A DNA stretch of 29,866 nt, from positions 1 through 29,866 of the forward strand of contig DASXTS010000130.1 in NCBI GenBank assembly GCA_036505275.1, in the 5' to 3' direction. The notes beneath the pieces are model-generated. The model was not told where the DNA came from, ran no database searches, and saw only the letters and a program-made list of their open reading frames with translations. The DNA is from DASXTS01 sp036505275 (GTDB lineage Bacteria; Actinomycetota; Actinomycetes; Mycobacteriales; Pseudonocardiaceae). Shown here piece by piece: positions 1 through 7,382 of this stretch (within the stretch, counting starts at the first letter, position 1; the number at the start of each line of letters is the position of its first letter). A program made the position numbers and the translations under genes.

Positions 1-293
1 ATCCGGTCGACGTCGCCCCGGATCGCGGCGTCGAAGAACTCCTCGAAGCGCATCCGGTAGGTCGCGCCCTGTTGGAGGCTGAGGTCGTTGCCGGTCGGCG
101 GGATGAACGGAGGGTCGGGATTGACCGCGTACGTGGCGCCCTCGACCAGCAGCATGTCGCGGGCGTGGGTGTGCCGGGCGACGTGCATGGCCACCTGTGC
201 GCAGGGGCTGCCGAAACCGTGGAACACGACCTCGCGGTCGCGGATCGTGCGGGCCAGGAGGACGACGAACCATTCGTCGATCGAGAAGCTCAT
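1..293 (-). CDS. CoA-transferase subunit B (partial, C-terminus beyond left edge)
   Basis: The first 97 residues of a type I CoA-transferase beta subunit are visible, starting MSFSIDEWFVVLLART. The stretch ending in GFGSPCAQVAMHVAR and the following LLVEGATYAVNP resemble the glutaconate CoA-transferase/IpdB group. The ATG at 293 overlaps the stop of the alpha subunit (ATGA), so the two chains are translationally coupled and presumably form a heteromer. It is the last gene seen of the leftward operon that begins at 4145. Type I CoA transferases move CoA between acyl groups. Here the acceptor could be acetoacetate, the product of the 2-ketopropyl-CoM carboxylase encoded nearby, but IpdAB-like homologues can also be ring hydrolases, so substrate assignment is inference. 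The 3' end is outside the window. Confidence 0.8.
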   Translation of the reverse strand, partial: MSFSIDEWFVVLLARTIRDREVVFHGFGSPCAQVAMHVARHTHARDMLLVEGATYAVNPDPPFIPPTGNDLSLQQGATYRMRFEEFFDAAIRGDVDR

Positions 294-1210
294 GCGAACA
301 GCTCCTGCCATGTCTCGGTCGAGGCAGACCAGCGGCCGAGCCGGGCAAGCCGTTCCTCGCCGACGACCTTGCGGTAGGCCTCCTCGGACGGCGTCCCGGT
401 GACGTACCGGTCCAGGTAGCCGGCCAGGTCGGCGCCACCGGCGGCGGCCCGGCGCACGTACTCCGCGAGCTGCGGCCGGTCGTAGGCGTAGCCCGGATAG
501 CACGAGGTGGGATGGGCGCCGTACGGCACCTCGGCGACGGCGGTCACCAGGTGGGCGGGGATGGTCACGCCGGCCTCGGCCACCTCCTCCGTGGACGCGA
601 TGCGGTCCACGGTGGCGACCACGTTGCGGGATGCGGCGGCGAAGCGCTCGTCGAGCACGTACGGCTGGTCGAGGTGGAGGTTGCCCCGGCGGTCACCCAG
701 CGGCGCGTGGATCAACGCCACGTCGGGCCGCAACGGCGGAACGACCACGAGGATCTCGCCGGTGAACGGGCAGGTCACCTCGCGGTACTCGGGGTGCAGC
801 CGGCGGATGTCGGAGCCCTTCACACCCCGCACAGGCATGAACGGGAGACCGAACTCGGCAGCCCGCAGCTGGGCGAGGACGGTAGCGCAGCAGCTCTCGC
901 GGATCTCGATGGCGCCGGTCTCGGCCGCCCTCCGGTAAGCGGGCGCCAGCCCGAGGTCCTGTTCGAATCCGACGTAGCTCTCCTCGCAGACGGCGACCGC
1001 GCCGGCAGCCACGAGCAGGTCGACATCGATACCGTGCGCGGAGCCGACGACATGCAGGCCCTGACGGCCCTGACGGATCAGTTCGCGCACGAGAGCCATG
1101 GGCAGCCGGGCCGACAGCCCGCCGCCGAGGGCGACGAGCGCGCCGTCCCTGACGGCGTGTGCTGCCCGGTCGAGCTCGACAAGCTTGTCGGCGTCCAGGT
1201 GGAACGGCAT
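290..1210 (-). CDS. CoA-transferase subunit A (glutaconate CoA-transferase/IpdA-like)
   Basis: This is a 306-residue alpha subunit of the type I CoA-transferase family. Visible family features are the glycine-rich N-terminal segment (VALGGGLSARLPMALVREL), VKGSDIRRLHP in the middle, and LIHAPLGDRRGNLHLDQP around residue 170, which resembles the glutaconate CoA-transferase A/IpdA consensus. The ATG at 1210 is preceded by AGGGAGAG at good spacing and lies 16 bp after the upstream dehydrogenase stop, so it belongs to the same leftward operon. Placement with 2-ketopropyl-CoM chemistry suggests activation of a short acid such as acetoacetate to its CoA ester. That role is inferred from context. The sequence is not of the SCOT/AtoDA type normally used for acetoacetate. 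Confidence 0.85.
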   Translation of the reverse strand: MPFHLDADKLVELDRAAHAVRDGALVALGGGLSARLPMALVRELIRQGRQGLHVVGSAHGIDVDLLVAAGAVAVCEESYVGFEQDLGLAPAYRRAAETGAIEIRESCCATVLAQLRAAEFGLPFMPVRGVKGSDIRRLHPEYREVTCPFTGEILVVVPPLRPDVALIHAPLGDRRGNLHLDQPYVLDERFAAASRNVVATVDRIASTEEVAEAGVTIPAHLVTAVAEVPYGAHPTSCYPGYAYDRPQLAEYVRRAAAGGADLAGYLDRYVTGTPSEEAYRKVVGEERLARLGRWSASTETWQELFA

Positions 1211-1226
1211 GGGTCTGCTCTCCCTG

Positions 1227-2000
1227 CTACTGCGCGGTCATTCCGCCGTCGGCGGTCACGATCGAGCCGGTGAGGAACGAGGAGTCGTCGCTGGCGAGGA
1301 ACAGGGCGACGCGGGCGATCTCCTCCGGCGTGCCCAGCCGGCCGATCGGGTACTTCACAAGGGTCTTGGCGAGGCCGGCCTGGAGGTCGCCGCCGCCACG
1401 AGCGCGCAGCATCGGCTCCATGAGCGGCGTGAAGACCGTGCCCGGGCAGATCACGTTGACCCGGATCCGACGGGGGGCGAGGTCGATCGCCATCGAGCGG
1501 GTGAGGGCCACCACGGCGCCCTTGGCCGCGCAGTAGGCGGCGAAGTTGGGAACGGCGACCAACCCGGCCACCGACCCCTGGTTCACGATCGCGCCGCCGC
1601 CCGCCTGCTCCAGGTGCGGGACCGCCGCGCGCGAGAGCAGGAAGGTGCCCTTGGCGTTGACGGCGAAGCAGCGGTCCCAGTCGTCCTCGGTGGCGTCCGC
1701 GACCGAGCCCCTGCTGTCGACACCGGCGTTGTTGTAGACGATGTCGAGCCGCCCGAGCTCGGCGACCGTGCGGGCAACGGCCGCCTCCACCTCGGCAGCG
1801 ACGGCGACATTGGCCCTGATCGCCGTGGCCCGGCCGCCGGCAGCCTCGATCTTGGCCACCGTCTCCTCGGCGGCCTCGGCGCGCAGGTCGACCACGGCCA
1901 CCGCGGCGCCCTCGGCGGCGAACAGTTCCGCCGCGGCCCGTCCGATCCCGGATCCAGCACCGGTGATCAGGGCCACCTTCTCGTCCAGCTTTCCAGTCAT
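1227..2000 (-). CDS. xecE: Short-chain dehydrogenase resembling S-2-hydroxypropyl-CoM dehydrogenase
   Basis: This is a 257-residue classical SDR. It has the NAD-binding TGAGSGIG motif near residue 13, an acidic residue (Asp38) after beta-2 consistent with NAD preference, NNAG at 90-93, and a catalytic Ser143, Tyr156, Lys160 set (YCAAK). The segment SVAGLV..P..AAYCAAKGA and the downstream KYPIGR.GTPEEIA closely match my memory of Xanthobacter XecE, including identical catalytic residue numbers. XecE binds the CoM sulfonate through Arg211 and Lys214. Here the aligned positions appear to be Thr213 and Lys216 (with Lys212 adjacent), so one of the two anchors is changed. The start at 2000 was chosen over a longer frame because AGGAGAGGAAGG lies just upstream. 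The predicted reaction is oxidation of a hydroxyalkyl-CoM to the keto form. Confidence 0.75.
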   Translation of the reverse strand: MTGKLDEKVALITGAGSGIGRAAAELFAAEGAAVAVVDLRAEAAEETVAKIEAAGGRATAIRANVAVAAEVEAAVARTVAELGRLDIVYNNAGVDSRGSVADATEDDWDRCFAVNAKGTFLLSRAAVPHLEQAGGGAIVNQGSVAGLVAVPNFAAYCAAKGAVVALTRSMAIDLAPRRIRVNVICPGTVFTPLMEPMLRARGGGDLQAGLAKTLVKYPIGRLGTPEEIARVALFLASDDSSFLTGSIVTADGGMTAQ

Positions 2001-2019
2001 GCCGGTCCTTCCTCTCCTG

Positions 2020-2778
2020 TCACAATGCGGTCCAGCCGCCGTCGAGCACCAAGGCATGCCCGGTCAGGTAGACGAGACGGTCGGATGCCAGCAGCGCGAC
2101 CGCCTCCGCGATCTCAGCGGGCTGCGCCACTCGGCCCAGCGGGATCCTCGACTCCATCTGTGCGCGCAGCTCCGGCTGGTCGAGGCGCCACTTCGTCATG
2201 GGGGTCTCGACCATGCCGGGGCAGATCGCGTTGGCCCGGATGCCCGCGGCGGCGTAGTCCACGGCGAGGGACTTGGTGAACAACACCGCCGCACCCTTTG
2301 ATGTGGTGTAGGCACACCGGCCGGGAAAGGCGACGAGGCCCGCGACCGACGCCACGGTGATGACATGGCCCGACCCCTGGCGCAGCATCACCGGCAGCAC
2401 CGCGCGGGTGCACAGGAACGGCCCGCGGACGTTGACGGCCTGGACGCGCTCCCATTCCTCGACCGGCGTCTCGTGGCAGACGGTCGCCTCGGCCGACCCG
2501 GTGATGCCGGCGTTGTTGACCAGCACGTCGATGCGACCGAACGTGTCGACGACCCGGCCGAATGCCCGCTGCACGTCGGCGCCATCGGTGACATCGGCCC
2601 GCAGCGCCAGCTCGGCGTCCCCCGCCGGCGCTTCGCCGATGTCGAGGACGGCGACCCGGAACCCGTCGGCGGTCAGGCGGGTCACGGTGGCCCGGCCGAT
2701 ACCCGACGCGCCGCCGGTGACGACGGAGACCCGACCGTCACGGCTCGCGAAGTTGAGGTTCTCGGCAGGCACGGTCAC
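2020..2778 (-). CDS. xecD: Short-chain dehydrogenase resembling R-2-hydroxypropyl-CoM dehydrogenase
   Basis: This is a 252-residue SDR with TGGASGIG at residues 21-28, NNAG at 88-91, Ser144, Tyr157 and Lys161. The motif FPGRCAYTTSK puts Arg154 three residues before the catalytic Tyr, and TKWRLDQPELR supplies Arg198. These align, with a constant offset of two, to Arg152 and Arg196, which clamp the CoM sulfonate in Xanthobacter R-HPCDH. The surrounding sequence (AGITG, NVRG.FL, CPGM.ETPMT.W) is also very close to that enzyme. The GTG start at 2778 overlaps the stop of the flavoprotein gene (GTGA). Together with the neighbouring SDR this gives the stereo-complementary pair needed to converge R- and S-hydroxyalkyl-CoM on one ketone for the carboxylase encoded at 9987-11546. 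Family recall is from memory and was not aligned by software. Confidence 0.85.
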   Translation of the reverse strand: MTVPAENLNFASRDGRVSVVTGGASGIGRATVTRLTADGFRVAVLDIGEAPAGDAELALRADVTDGADVQRAFGRVVDTFGRIDVLVNNAGITGSAEATVCHETPVEEWERVQAVNVRGPFLCTRAVLPVMLRQGSGHVITVASVAGLVAFPGRCAYTTSKGAAVLFTKSLAVDYAAAGIRANAICPGMVETPMTKWRLDQPELRAQMESRIPLGRVAQPAEIAEAVALLASDRLVYLTGHALVLDGGWTAL

Positions 2779-4145
2779 GCCCCCACCGCTACGCGCAGGG
2801 GCCGGACCGTTGCGGCCGCGGACTGGGCAGCGAGCAGGATCGGCTCGTACACGGGCGCATACGGCGGGGCGTAGGAGAGGTCGGCGCCAAGAAGATCGTC
2901 GACGTCGAAGCCGGCCTGCAGGGCCACGGCGACCACATCGACACGTTTGGCGACGGCCTGGTCGGCACCGACGAGCTGAGCGCCGAGCAGCCGACCGCCG
3001 GTCTGGTGGACGAGCCGGACGGTCACGGGAGCCGCGCCCGGGTAGTACTTGGCACGGGATTTGCCGATCGCGTCGGTGGCGACGGCGGGCAGTCCTTCCG
3101 CCTCGGCCTCCGCGAGGGTGAGCCCGGTGCGGGCGACCGCCAGATCGAACACCTTGACGACCGCGGTACCCACCACCCCGGGGAAGCGGGCGTCGCCGCC
3201 CGCGGCGACGGTGCCCGCCACCCTGCCCGTCTTGTTCGCCGCCGGACCTAGCGGCACGAATCTGGGCTTCCCGACCACGACGTGGTGCGGCGCGATGCAG
3301 TCACCGGCGGCGTAGACGTCCGGGAGCGAGGTGCGCATCCGGTCGTCGACCAGCAGCGCGCCGTTGGGGCCGGTGGCGGCGCCCGCCTCGGCGGCCACGC
3401 TGGCCGCCGCCCGGACACCGGCGGCGACGACCACCGCGTCGACCCGAAAGGCCATCCCATCCACCATGGCCTCGAGGCCGTCGGCAGTGCTCTGCACCCT
3501 CTCGAGGCGCGCGCCCAGGCGCAGATCCACGCCGTTGCGGCGAACCTCCTCCTCGACAAGGGCCGCGATCGGCGGGTCGAGGTTCGGCATCACCCGTGGC
3601 AGCGCCTCGGCCATGGTCACGGTCACCCCACGGGCCACCAGGGCCTCGGCCATCTCCAAGCCGATGTAGCCGGCGCCGACGACCAGGGCGCGGCCGATGT
3701 GTCCGGCGTCGAGCAGGCTGCGCAGGACGATGGCGTCCTCCATCGTTCGCAAGGTGAACACCCGTTCGTTGTCGAGCCCCGGAATCGGCGGCACCGCCGG
3801 GGTTGCGCCCGCGGCCACGATCAGCCGGCGGTAGGTCAGCCGGTGCTCACGGCCACCGTGGCGGTAATGGATGACCCGCCGCCCTGGGTCGAGCCGCGTC
3901 GCGGCGGCGTGCAGCCGCAGGTCGATGCGACGCTGCTCGCGAAAGAACGCCGGCGGGTACGCGAGCAACTTGTCGGCACTGTCGACGAGGCCACTCAAGT
4001 AGTAGGGCAGGCCACACAGGCCGTAGGCTGAGTGACCCGCCGCCTCCAGCACGACGATCTCGAGGCCGGGGTCGATCCGGCGAGCAGCCGATGCCGCCGA
4101 CATCCCGGCAGCCCCGCCGCCAACCACAACCAATCGCTCGCTCAC
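2775..4145 (-). CDS. CoA-disulfide reductase-like FAD/NAD(P)H oxidoreductase
   Basis: This is a 456-residue flavoprotein with an FAD-binding GGGAAG at residues 9-14, a single redox Cys44 in YGLCGLPYY, an NAD(P)H-binding VVGAGYIGLEMAE, and the second FAD motif DVYAAGDC. The C-terminal dimerisation domain ends with SYAPPYAPVYEPIL, which carries the conserved tyrosines of the CoA-disulfide reductase/NADH oxidase/polysulfide reductase group. Members use one cysteine that forms a mixed disulfide with CoA or another small thiol. I chose the GTG at 4145 because AGGAGAG precedes it and the Rossmann motif then begins at the normal distance from the N-terminus. It heads the leftward operon, divergent from the CoM biosynthesis genes. 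A role in reducing CoM disulfides, or in the terminal reductive step of CoM synthesis, is plausible but inferred. Confidence 0.85.
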   Translation of the reverse strand: MSERLVVVGGGAAGMSAASAARRIDPGLEIVVLEAAGHSAYGLCGLPYYLSGLVDSADKLLAYPPAFFREQRRIDLRLHAAATRLDPGRRVIHYRHGGREHRLTYRRLIVAAGATPAVPPIPGLDNERVFTLRTMEDAIVLRSLLDAGHIGRALVVGAGYIGLEMAEALVARGVTVTMAEALPRVMPNLDPPIAALVEEEVRRNGVDLRLGARLERVQSTADGLEAMVDGMAFRVDAVVVAAGVRAAASVAAEAGAATGPNGALLVDDRMRTSLPDVYAAGDCIAPHHVVVGKPRFVPLGPAANKTGRVAGTVAAGGDARFPGVVGTAVVKVFDLAVARTGLTLAEAEAEGLPAVATDAIGKSRAKYYPGAAPVTVRLVHQTGGRLLGAQLVGADQAVAKRVDVVAVALQAGFDVDDLLGADLSYAPPYAPVYEPILLAAQSAAATVRPLRVAVGA

Positions 4146-4310
4146 CGGGCTCTCCTCTCGGCCTTTCGCTAGAACGCTAGGTACGCGACGCCGGGGGCCC
4201 CATGGCCCAACAGGGCGAAGGACCAGCTGGTATTCGCCCCTGCGGGACACAGACGTCGGACAGGCCCCGGATTACGTTTCGAGCCGAAGCAGACGACTGG
4301 AGGCGTAGCC
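4146..4310. promoter_or_regulatory. Divergent promoter region between the CoM-biosynthesis and dehydrogenase operons
   Basis: This 165-bp spacer must hold the promoters for both divergent operons. A direct repeat CGCTAG-AA-CGCTAG lies at 4167-4180, close to the leftward start, and could be an operator half-site pair. No convincing -35/-10 pair was found by eye. The PucR-type regulator encoded at 13367-15058 is the obvious candidate to act here, but that is inference. Confidence 0.4.
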
Positions 4311-5084
4311 GTGTGGAACTGTCCGGACTTCCTCGAACTGCCCGATCGTGACCACAAGCCACGTCGCCGCGGGCTCACCCACGTGCTGGACAAGGGCATG
4401 ACGACGGTTGCGCTGGAGGCGCTGCTGACCCAGGCCGGCGACCTGATCGACGTGCTCAAGATCGGATGGGGAATCGCCTACGTCGACCCGACGGTCAAGG
4501 AACGCGTCGCGCTGTGCAATGCGGCCGGTGTCATGGTGTCCCTCGGCGGGACGCTGCTCGAGGTCTGCACCGCCCATGGCCGGGTGGACGAGCTGCGGCG
4601 GTGGGCCGCGGACCTCGGCATCGACTCTGTCGAGGTGTCGGACGGGTTGCGGGCCATGACACCCGCGCGGAAGACCGAGCTGGTGCGCTCGCTGTCCACC
4701 GAGTTCACGGTGCTCGCCGAGACCGGCGCGAAGGATGGACACGCGCCCGTCGTCACCGAGCAGTGGCTGGCCGAGATGGAGGCCGACCTCGCCGCCGGGG
4801 CCACCTGGATCATCGCCGAGGGGCGGGAGAGCGGCACGGTCGGGCTGTACCACGAGGACGGCAGCCCGCGCACCGAGCTGGTCGAGGCGATCGCCGCCCG
4901 GCTCCCGATCGACCGGGTCATCTTCGAAGCACCCCGCAAGGCTCAGCAGGCGGGGTTCATCCGCCGGTTCGGGGCAGGTGTGAACCTCGGCAACGTTGCG
5001 CCCGACGAGGTGCTGCCGCTGGAGACCCTGCGTCTCGGCCTGCGGGCCGATACCGCGCTGACCCAGTTTGGAGCGGGTCGATGA
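4311..5084 (+). CDS. comA: Phosphosulfolactate synthase (ComA/XcbB type), first step of CoM biosynthesis
   Basis: This 257-residue protein belongs to the ComA family, which adds sulfite to phosphoenolpyruvate to give phosphosulfolactate. Nearly every family block is visible in order: KPRRRGLTHVLDKG (16-29), DVLKIGWG with Lys50, SLGGTLLE, SVEVSDG, ETGAKDG, IAEGRESGTVGL, IFEAPRKAQQ and the C-terminal VNLGNV...LETLRLGLRADT. The length matches the family. The GTG at 4311 follows CTGGAGG at suitable spacing. It leads a five-gene operon whose other members match the bacterial (Xanthobacter) rather than archaeal CoM route, because archaeal ComB, ComC and ComDE are not present. ComA homologues outside CoM pathways exist (for example sulfolactate formation in Bacillus spores), but the neighbourhood supports CoM. 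Confidence 0.93.
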   Translation: MWNCPDFLELPDRDHKPRRRGLTHVLDKGMTTVALEALLTQAGDLIDVLKIGWGIAYVDPTVKERVALCNAAGVMVSLGGTLLEVCTAHGRVDELRRWAADLGIDSVEVSDGLRAMTPARKTELVRSLSTEFTVLAETGAKDGHAPVVTEQWLAEMEADLAAGATWIIAEGRESGTVGLYHEDGSPRTELVEAIAARLPIDRVIFEAPRKAQQAGFIRRFGAGVNLGNVAPDEVLPLETLRLGLRADTALTQFGAGR

Positions 5085-6001
5085 TCCCCGAGCCGGCGCC
5101 CAATACCATCACCCGTCCCTACCGCGGCCTGTCGGTTCAGGAGGTCGACGTCCCGCTCACCGAGATGGACCTCGTCCCGTTCCTGCTCGGGCGGGAGGTG
5201 TACCGGCGGACCGAGTACCTCGTGCTGCGCAACGGCGGCGAGACCGCGGTCGTGGCCGTCCGCAAGGCGTCGCTCGACCCGCTGTTCTCCCCGGTGGTGC
5301 AGGCGCGGGTGCTGGCGGGGCCCGACGAGGTGGTGTCGGTCGACTCCCCGGAGACCGACGTCGGCAATGCCACGGCCCTTGCCCGCACGGCACTCGCGCA
5401 TTCCCGTTCGGGTGCCCGCGCGTACGTGGTGCGGGGCCGCTACGAGCACGTCAACTTCATCTGGGAGCCGGCGCCGGTGCGGATCCGGGTCACCGAGGTG
5501 GTGCCGCCGGAGCCACCGAAGCTGTTGGCGATGGCCGAGCAGGCGGTGGCCTTCGACGAGGACCTGCCTCCGATCGAGCTCGTCCTCGATGCCGTCGACA
5601 TCCGCCGGCTCGCGACGGCCGACCCGGCGGGGCGCTACCTGCTCCCCTGCCGTGGCTGCGGGGTTGACCTCGGCAGCGAGGTCGCGTTCCTGGACACCCG
5701 ACCGGCGCAGCGGCAGGACTGGGTGATGATCGGCTGCGAGCGGTCGCTGCAGTTCCATCGGCACTTCTACGGCGACGAGCCGCCTCGGCTGGACATCTGC
5801 CCCAGGCGGCGGGCGGAGGTTACCGGCAATGGGGTGGCGGAAGCATCGCTGACGCTGGCCAAGTGCTGCCTGCTCGAACGCGGCGTGGAGGTACGGGGCA
5901 GCACGGCCGTCGTGCCGTGGGGATCGAACCTCGACGAGATCAGGTTCGCGCTCCGCCGCCTTACCGGAGTCGACCAGCCCGACGAAGTCAGGGTCCCCTA
6001 A
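5081..6001 (+). CDS. Uncharacterised Cys-rich protein embedded in the CoM operon
   Basis: I do not recognise the family of this 306-residue protein. Its ATG overlaps the comA stop (ATGA) and the next gene follows after 13 bp, so it is firmly part of the operon. The N-terminal 189 residues contain no cysteine. The C-terminal part then has six: Cys190 and Cys193 (CRGC), Cys219 (GCERS), Cys240 (ICPRR) and the pair Cys262-Cys263 (AKCCLLERG), with a His-rich LQFHRHFYGD between the second and third groups. This spacing would suit a zinc or iron-sulfur site or a thiol/persulfide carrier. There is no signal peptide or membrane segment. In a pathway that has to introduce a thiol, a sulfur-handling or chaperone-like role is attractive, but no function can be read from sequence alone. 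Confidence 0.85.
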   Translation: MIPEPAPNTITRPYRGLSVQEVDVPLTEMDLVPFLLGREVYRRTEYLVLRNGGETAVVAVRKASLDPLFSPVVQARVLAGPDEVVSVDSPETDVGNATALARTALAHSRSGARAYVVRGRYEHVNFIWEPAPVRIRVTEVVPPEPPKLLAMAEQAVAFDEDLPPIELVLDAVDIRRLATADPAGRYLLPCRGCGVDLGSEVAFLDTRPAQRQDWVMIGCERSLQFHRHFYGDEPPRLDICPRRRAEVTGNGVAEASLTLAKCCLLERGVEVRGSTAVVPWGSNLDEIRFALRRLTGVDQPDEVRVP

Positions 6002-6014
6002 GGGAGGTCCGCGA

Positions 6015-7382
6015 ATGAGCGCCCACCTCGCCGACTCGGTGCTCTACGGCCACCTGTGGAGCACCCCCGAGGTGCATCGGCTGCTGGACGACGAGGGGCG
6101 CGTGCAGTCGTGGCTGGAGATCCTCGCCGCACTGGCCGAGGCCCAGGCCGAGGTCGGCCTGGTGCCGGCCGATGCCGCACGCGCCATCAGGAAGCACGCC
6201 GACGTTAATCTGCTCGACCTCGACCGGGTGGCCGAGCAGACCCGCGCCACCGGCCACTCGACACTCGGGTTGATCCGCTGCCTGCAGGTCGTGCTGCCCG
6301 AGTCGGCGAAGGAGTGGGTCTACTACGGCGCCACCGTGCAGGACGTGTCGGACACCTGGACCGCACTCGTCATGCGCGCGGTCGCCGACATCGTCGAGCG
6401 CGATCTCGCCCACCTGGAGGTGGCAGCGCTGGCCCTCGCGCAGCGGCATCGCGAGACGATGATGTGCGGGCGCACGCACGGGCAGCCGGGGCTGCCGATC
6501 ACGTTCGGGTTCAAGGCCGCGGTCTGGGCCTCGGAGCTGCGCCGCCACCGGGCCCGGCTGGCCGACGGCCGCCGACGCTGGGAGGTCGTCCAGCTCGGCG
6601 GGGCGCTGGGGACCATGGAGTTCTGGGGTGATCGTGCGCTGCCGCTGTTGGAGGCGTTCGCCCGCCGCCTCGGCCTGGCCGCACCCGACATCCCGTGGAT
6701 CACCGCTCGGGACGGCATCGCCGAGTTCGCCGGGGTGCTGGCGATGGTGACGGCGACCCTGGGGAAGATCGGCCAGGAGGTGTACGAGCTGGCCCGCCCC
6801 GAGATCGGCGAGTTGCGCGAGCCGCTCACCGCGGGCCAGGTCGGCAGCATCACCATGCCGCACAAGCGCAACCCCGAGCTGTCCGAGCACCTGGTCACGC
6901 TGGCTCGGATCGTGCGAGCGGACGCAACGGTGACCGTCGAGGGCATGGTCCACGAGCACGAGCGCGACGGGCGGGCCTGGAAGACCGAATGGGTTGTGGT
7001 GCCCGAGGCTTGCCTGTTCACCGCCGCCGCGCTGGCATTCGCGCGCCGCCTCCTCGACGGACTCGAGGTCGACGCCGGCCGGATGCGGTCGAACCTCGAA
7101 GCAGCCGGTGGCTACGTGCTGTCCGAGCCGGTGATGCGTGCCCTGGCCGATCACATCGGCAAGCACGCCGCACACCAAGTGGTCTACGAGGCGACCATGG
7201 CCGGCCTTGACCGTGGCGTCGATCTGCGGGCCGCTCTGCTCGCGGACCCCCGGATCACCGAGCACCTCTCGCCTGACGAGATCACCCGGCGCCTCGACCC
7301 GCGTGCCGCGCTCGGCGCGGTGCCCGCGTTCGTCGACCGGGTGCTGGCCACGAGCGACGCCACCGACATCGGCTGCCGGTGA
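6015..7382 (+). CDS. Aspartase/fumarase-superfamily lyase, candidate phosphosulfolactate phosphate-lyase (XcbC-like)
   Basis: This is a 455-residue member of the aspartase/fumarase superfamily, closest by eye to adenylosuccinate lyase and carboxymuconate cycloisomerase. The three conserved regions are present: YYGATVQDVSDT around residue 100, CGRTHGQPG with His155, and the flexible-loop signature GSITMPHKRNPE with catalytic Ser278. AGGGAGGT precedes the ATG. In Xanthobacter a superfamily member (XcbC1) eliminates phosphate from phosphosulfolactate to give sulfoacrylate. Two superfamily proteins occur in this operon, and this one, closest to comA, is my candidate for that step. The assignment between the two is not certain. 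A purine or aromatic pathway role is unlikely because no such genes are nearby. Confidence 0.82.
   Translation: MSAHLADSVLYGHLWSTPEVHRLLDDEGRVQSWLEILAALAEAQAEVGLVPADAARAIRKHADVNLLDLDRVAEQTRATGHSTLGLIRCLQVVLPESAKEWVYYGATVQDVSDTWTALVMRAVADIVERDLAHLEVAALALAQRHRETMMCGRTHGQPGLPITFGFKAAVWASELRRHRARLADGRRRWEVVQLGGALGTMEFWGDRALPLLEAFARRLGLAAPDIPWITARDGIAEFAGVLAMVTATLGKIGQEVYELARPEIGELREPLTAGQVGSITMPHKRNPELSEHLVTLARIVRADATVTVEGMVHEHERDGRAWKTEWVVVPEACLFTAAALAFARRLLDGLEVDAGRMRSNLEAAGGYVLSEPVMRALADHIGKHAAHQVVYEATMAGLDRGVDLRAALLADPRITEHLSPDEITRRLDPRAALGAVPAFVDRVLATSDATDIGCR

Noticed and set aside
1227..2778. Annotating the two leftward SDRs as fatty-acid FabG reductases
   Set aside because: They lack fatty-acid synthesis neighbours, and residues matching the CoM-sulfonate anchors of hydroxypropyl-CoM dehydrogenases, together with nearby xecC, give a more specific reading.
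4194..4208. GGGCC-CCAT-GGCCC hairpin in the divergent promoter as an attenuator or riboswitch
   Set aside because: The stem is short and isolated, with no second structure or anti-terminator arrangement.
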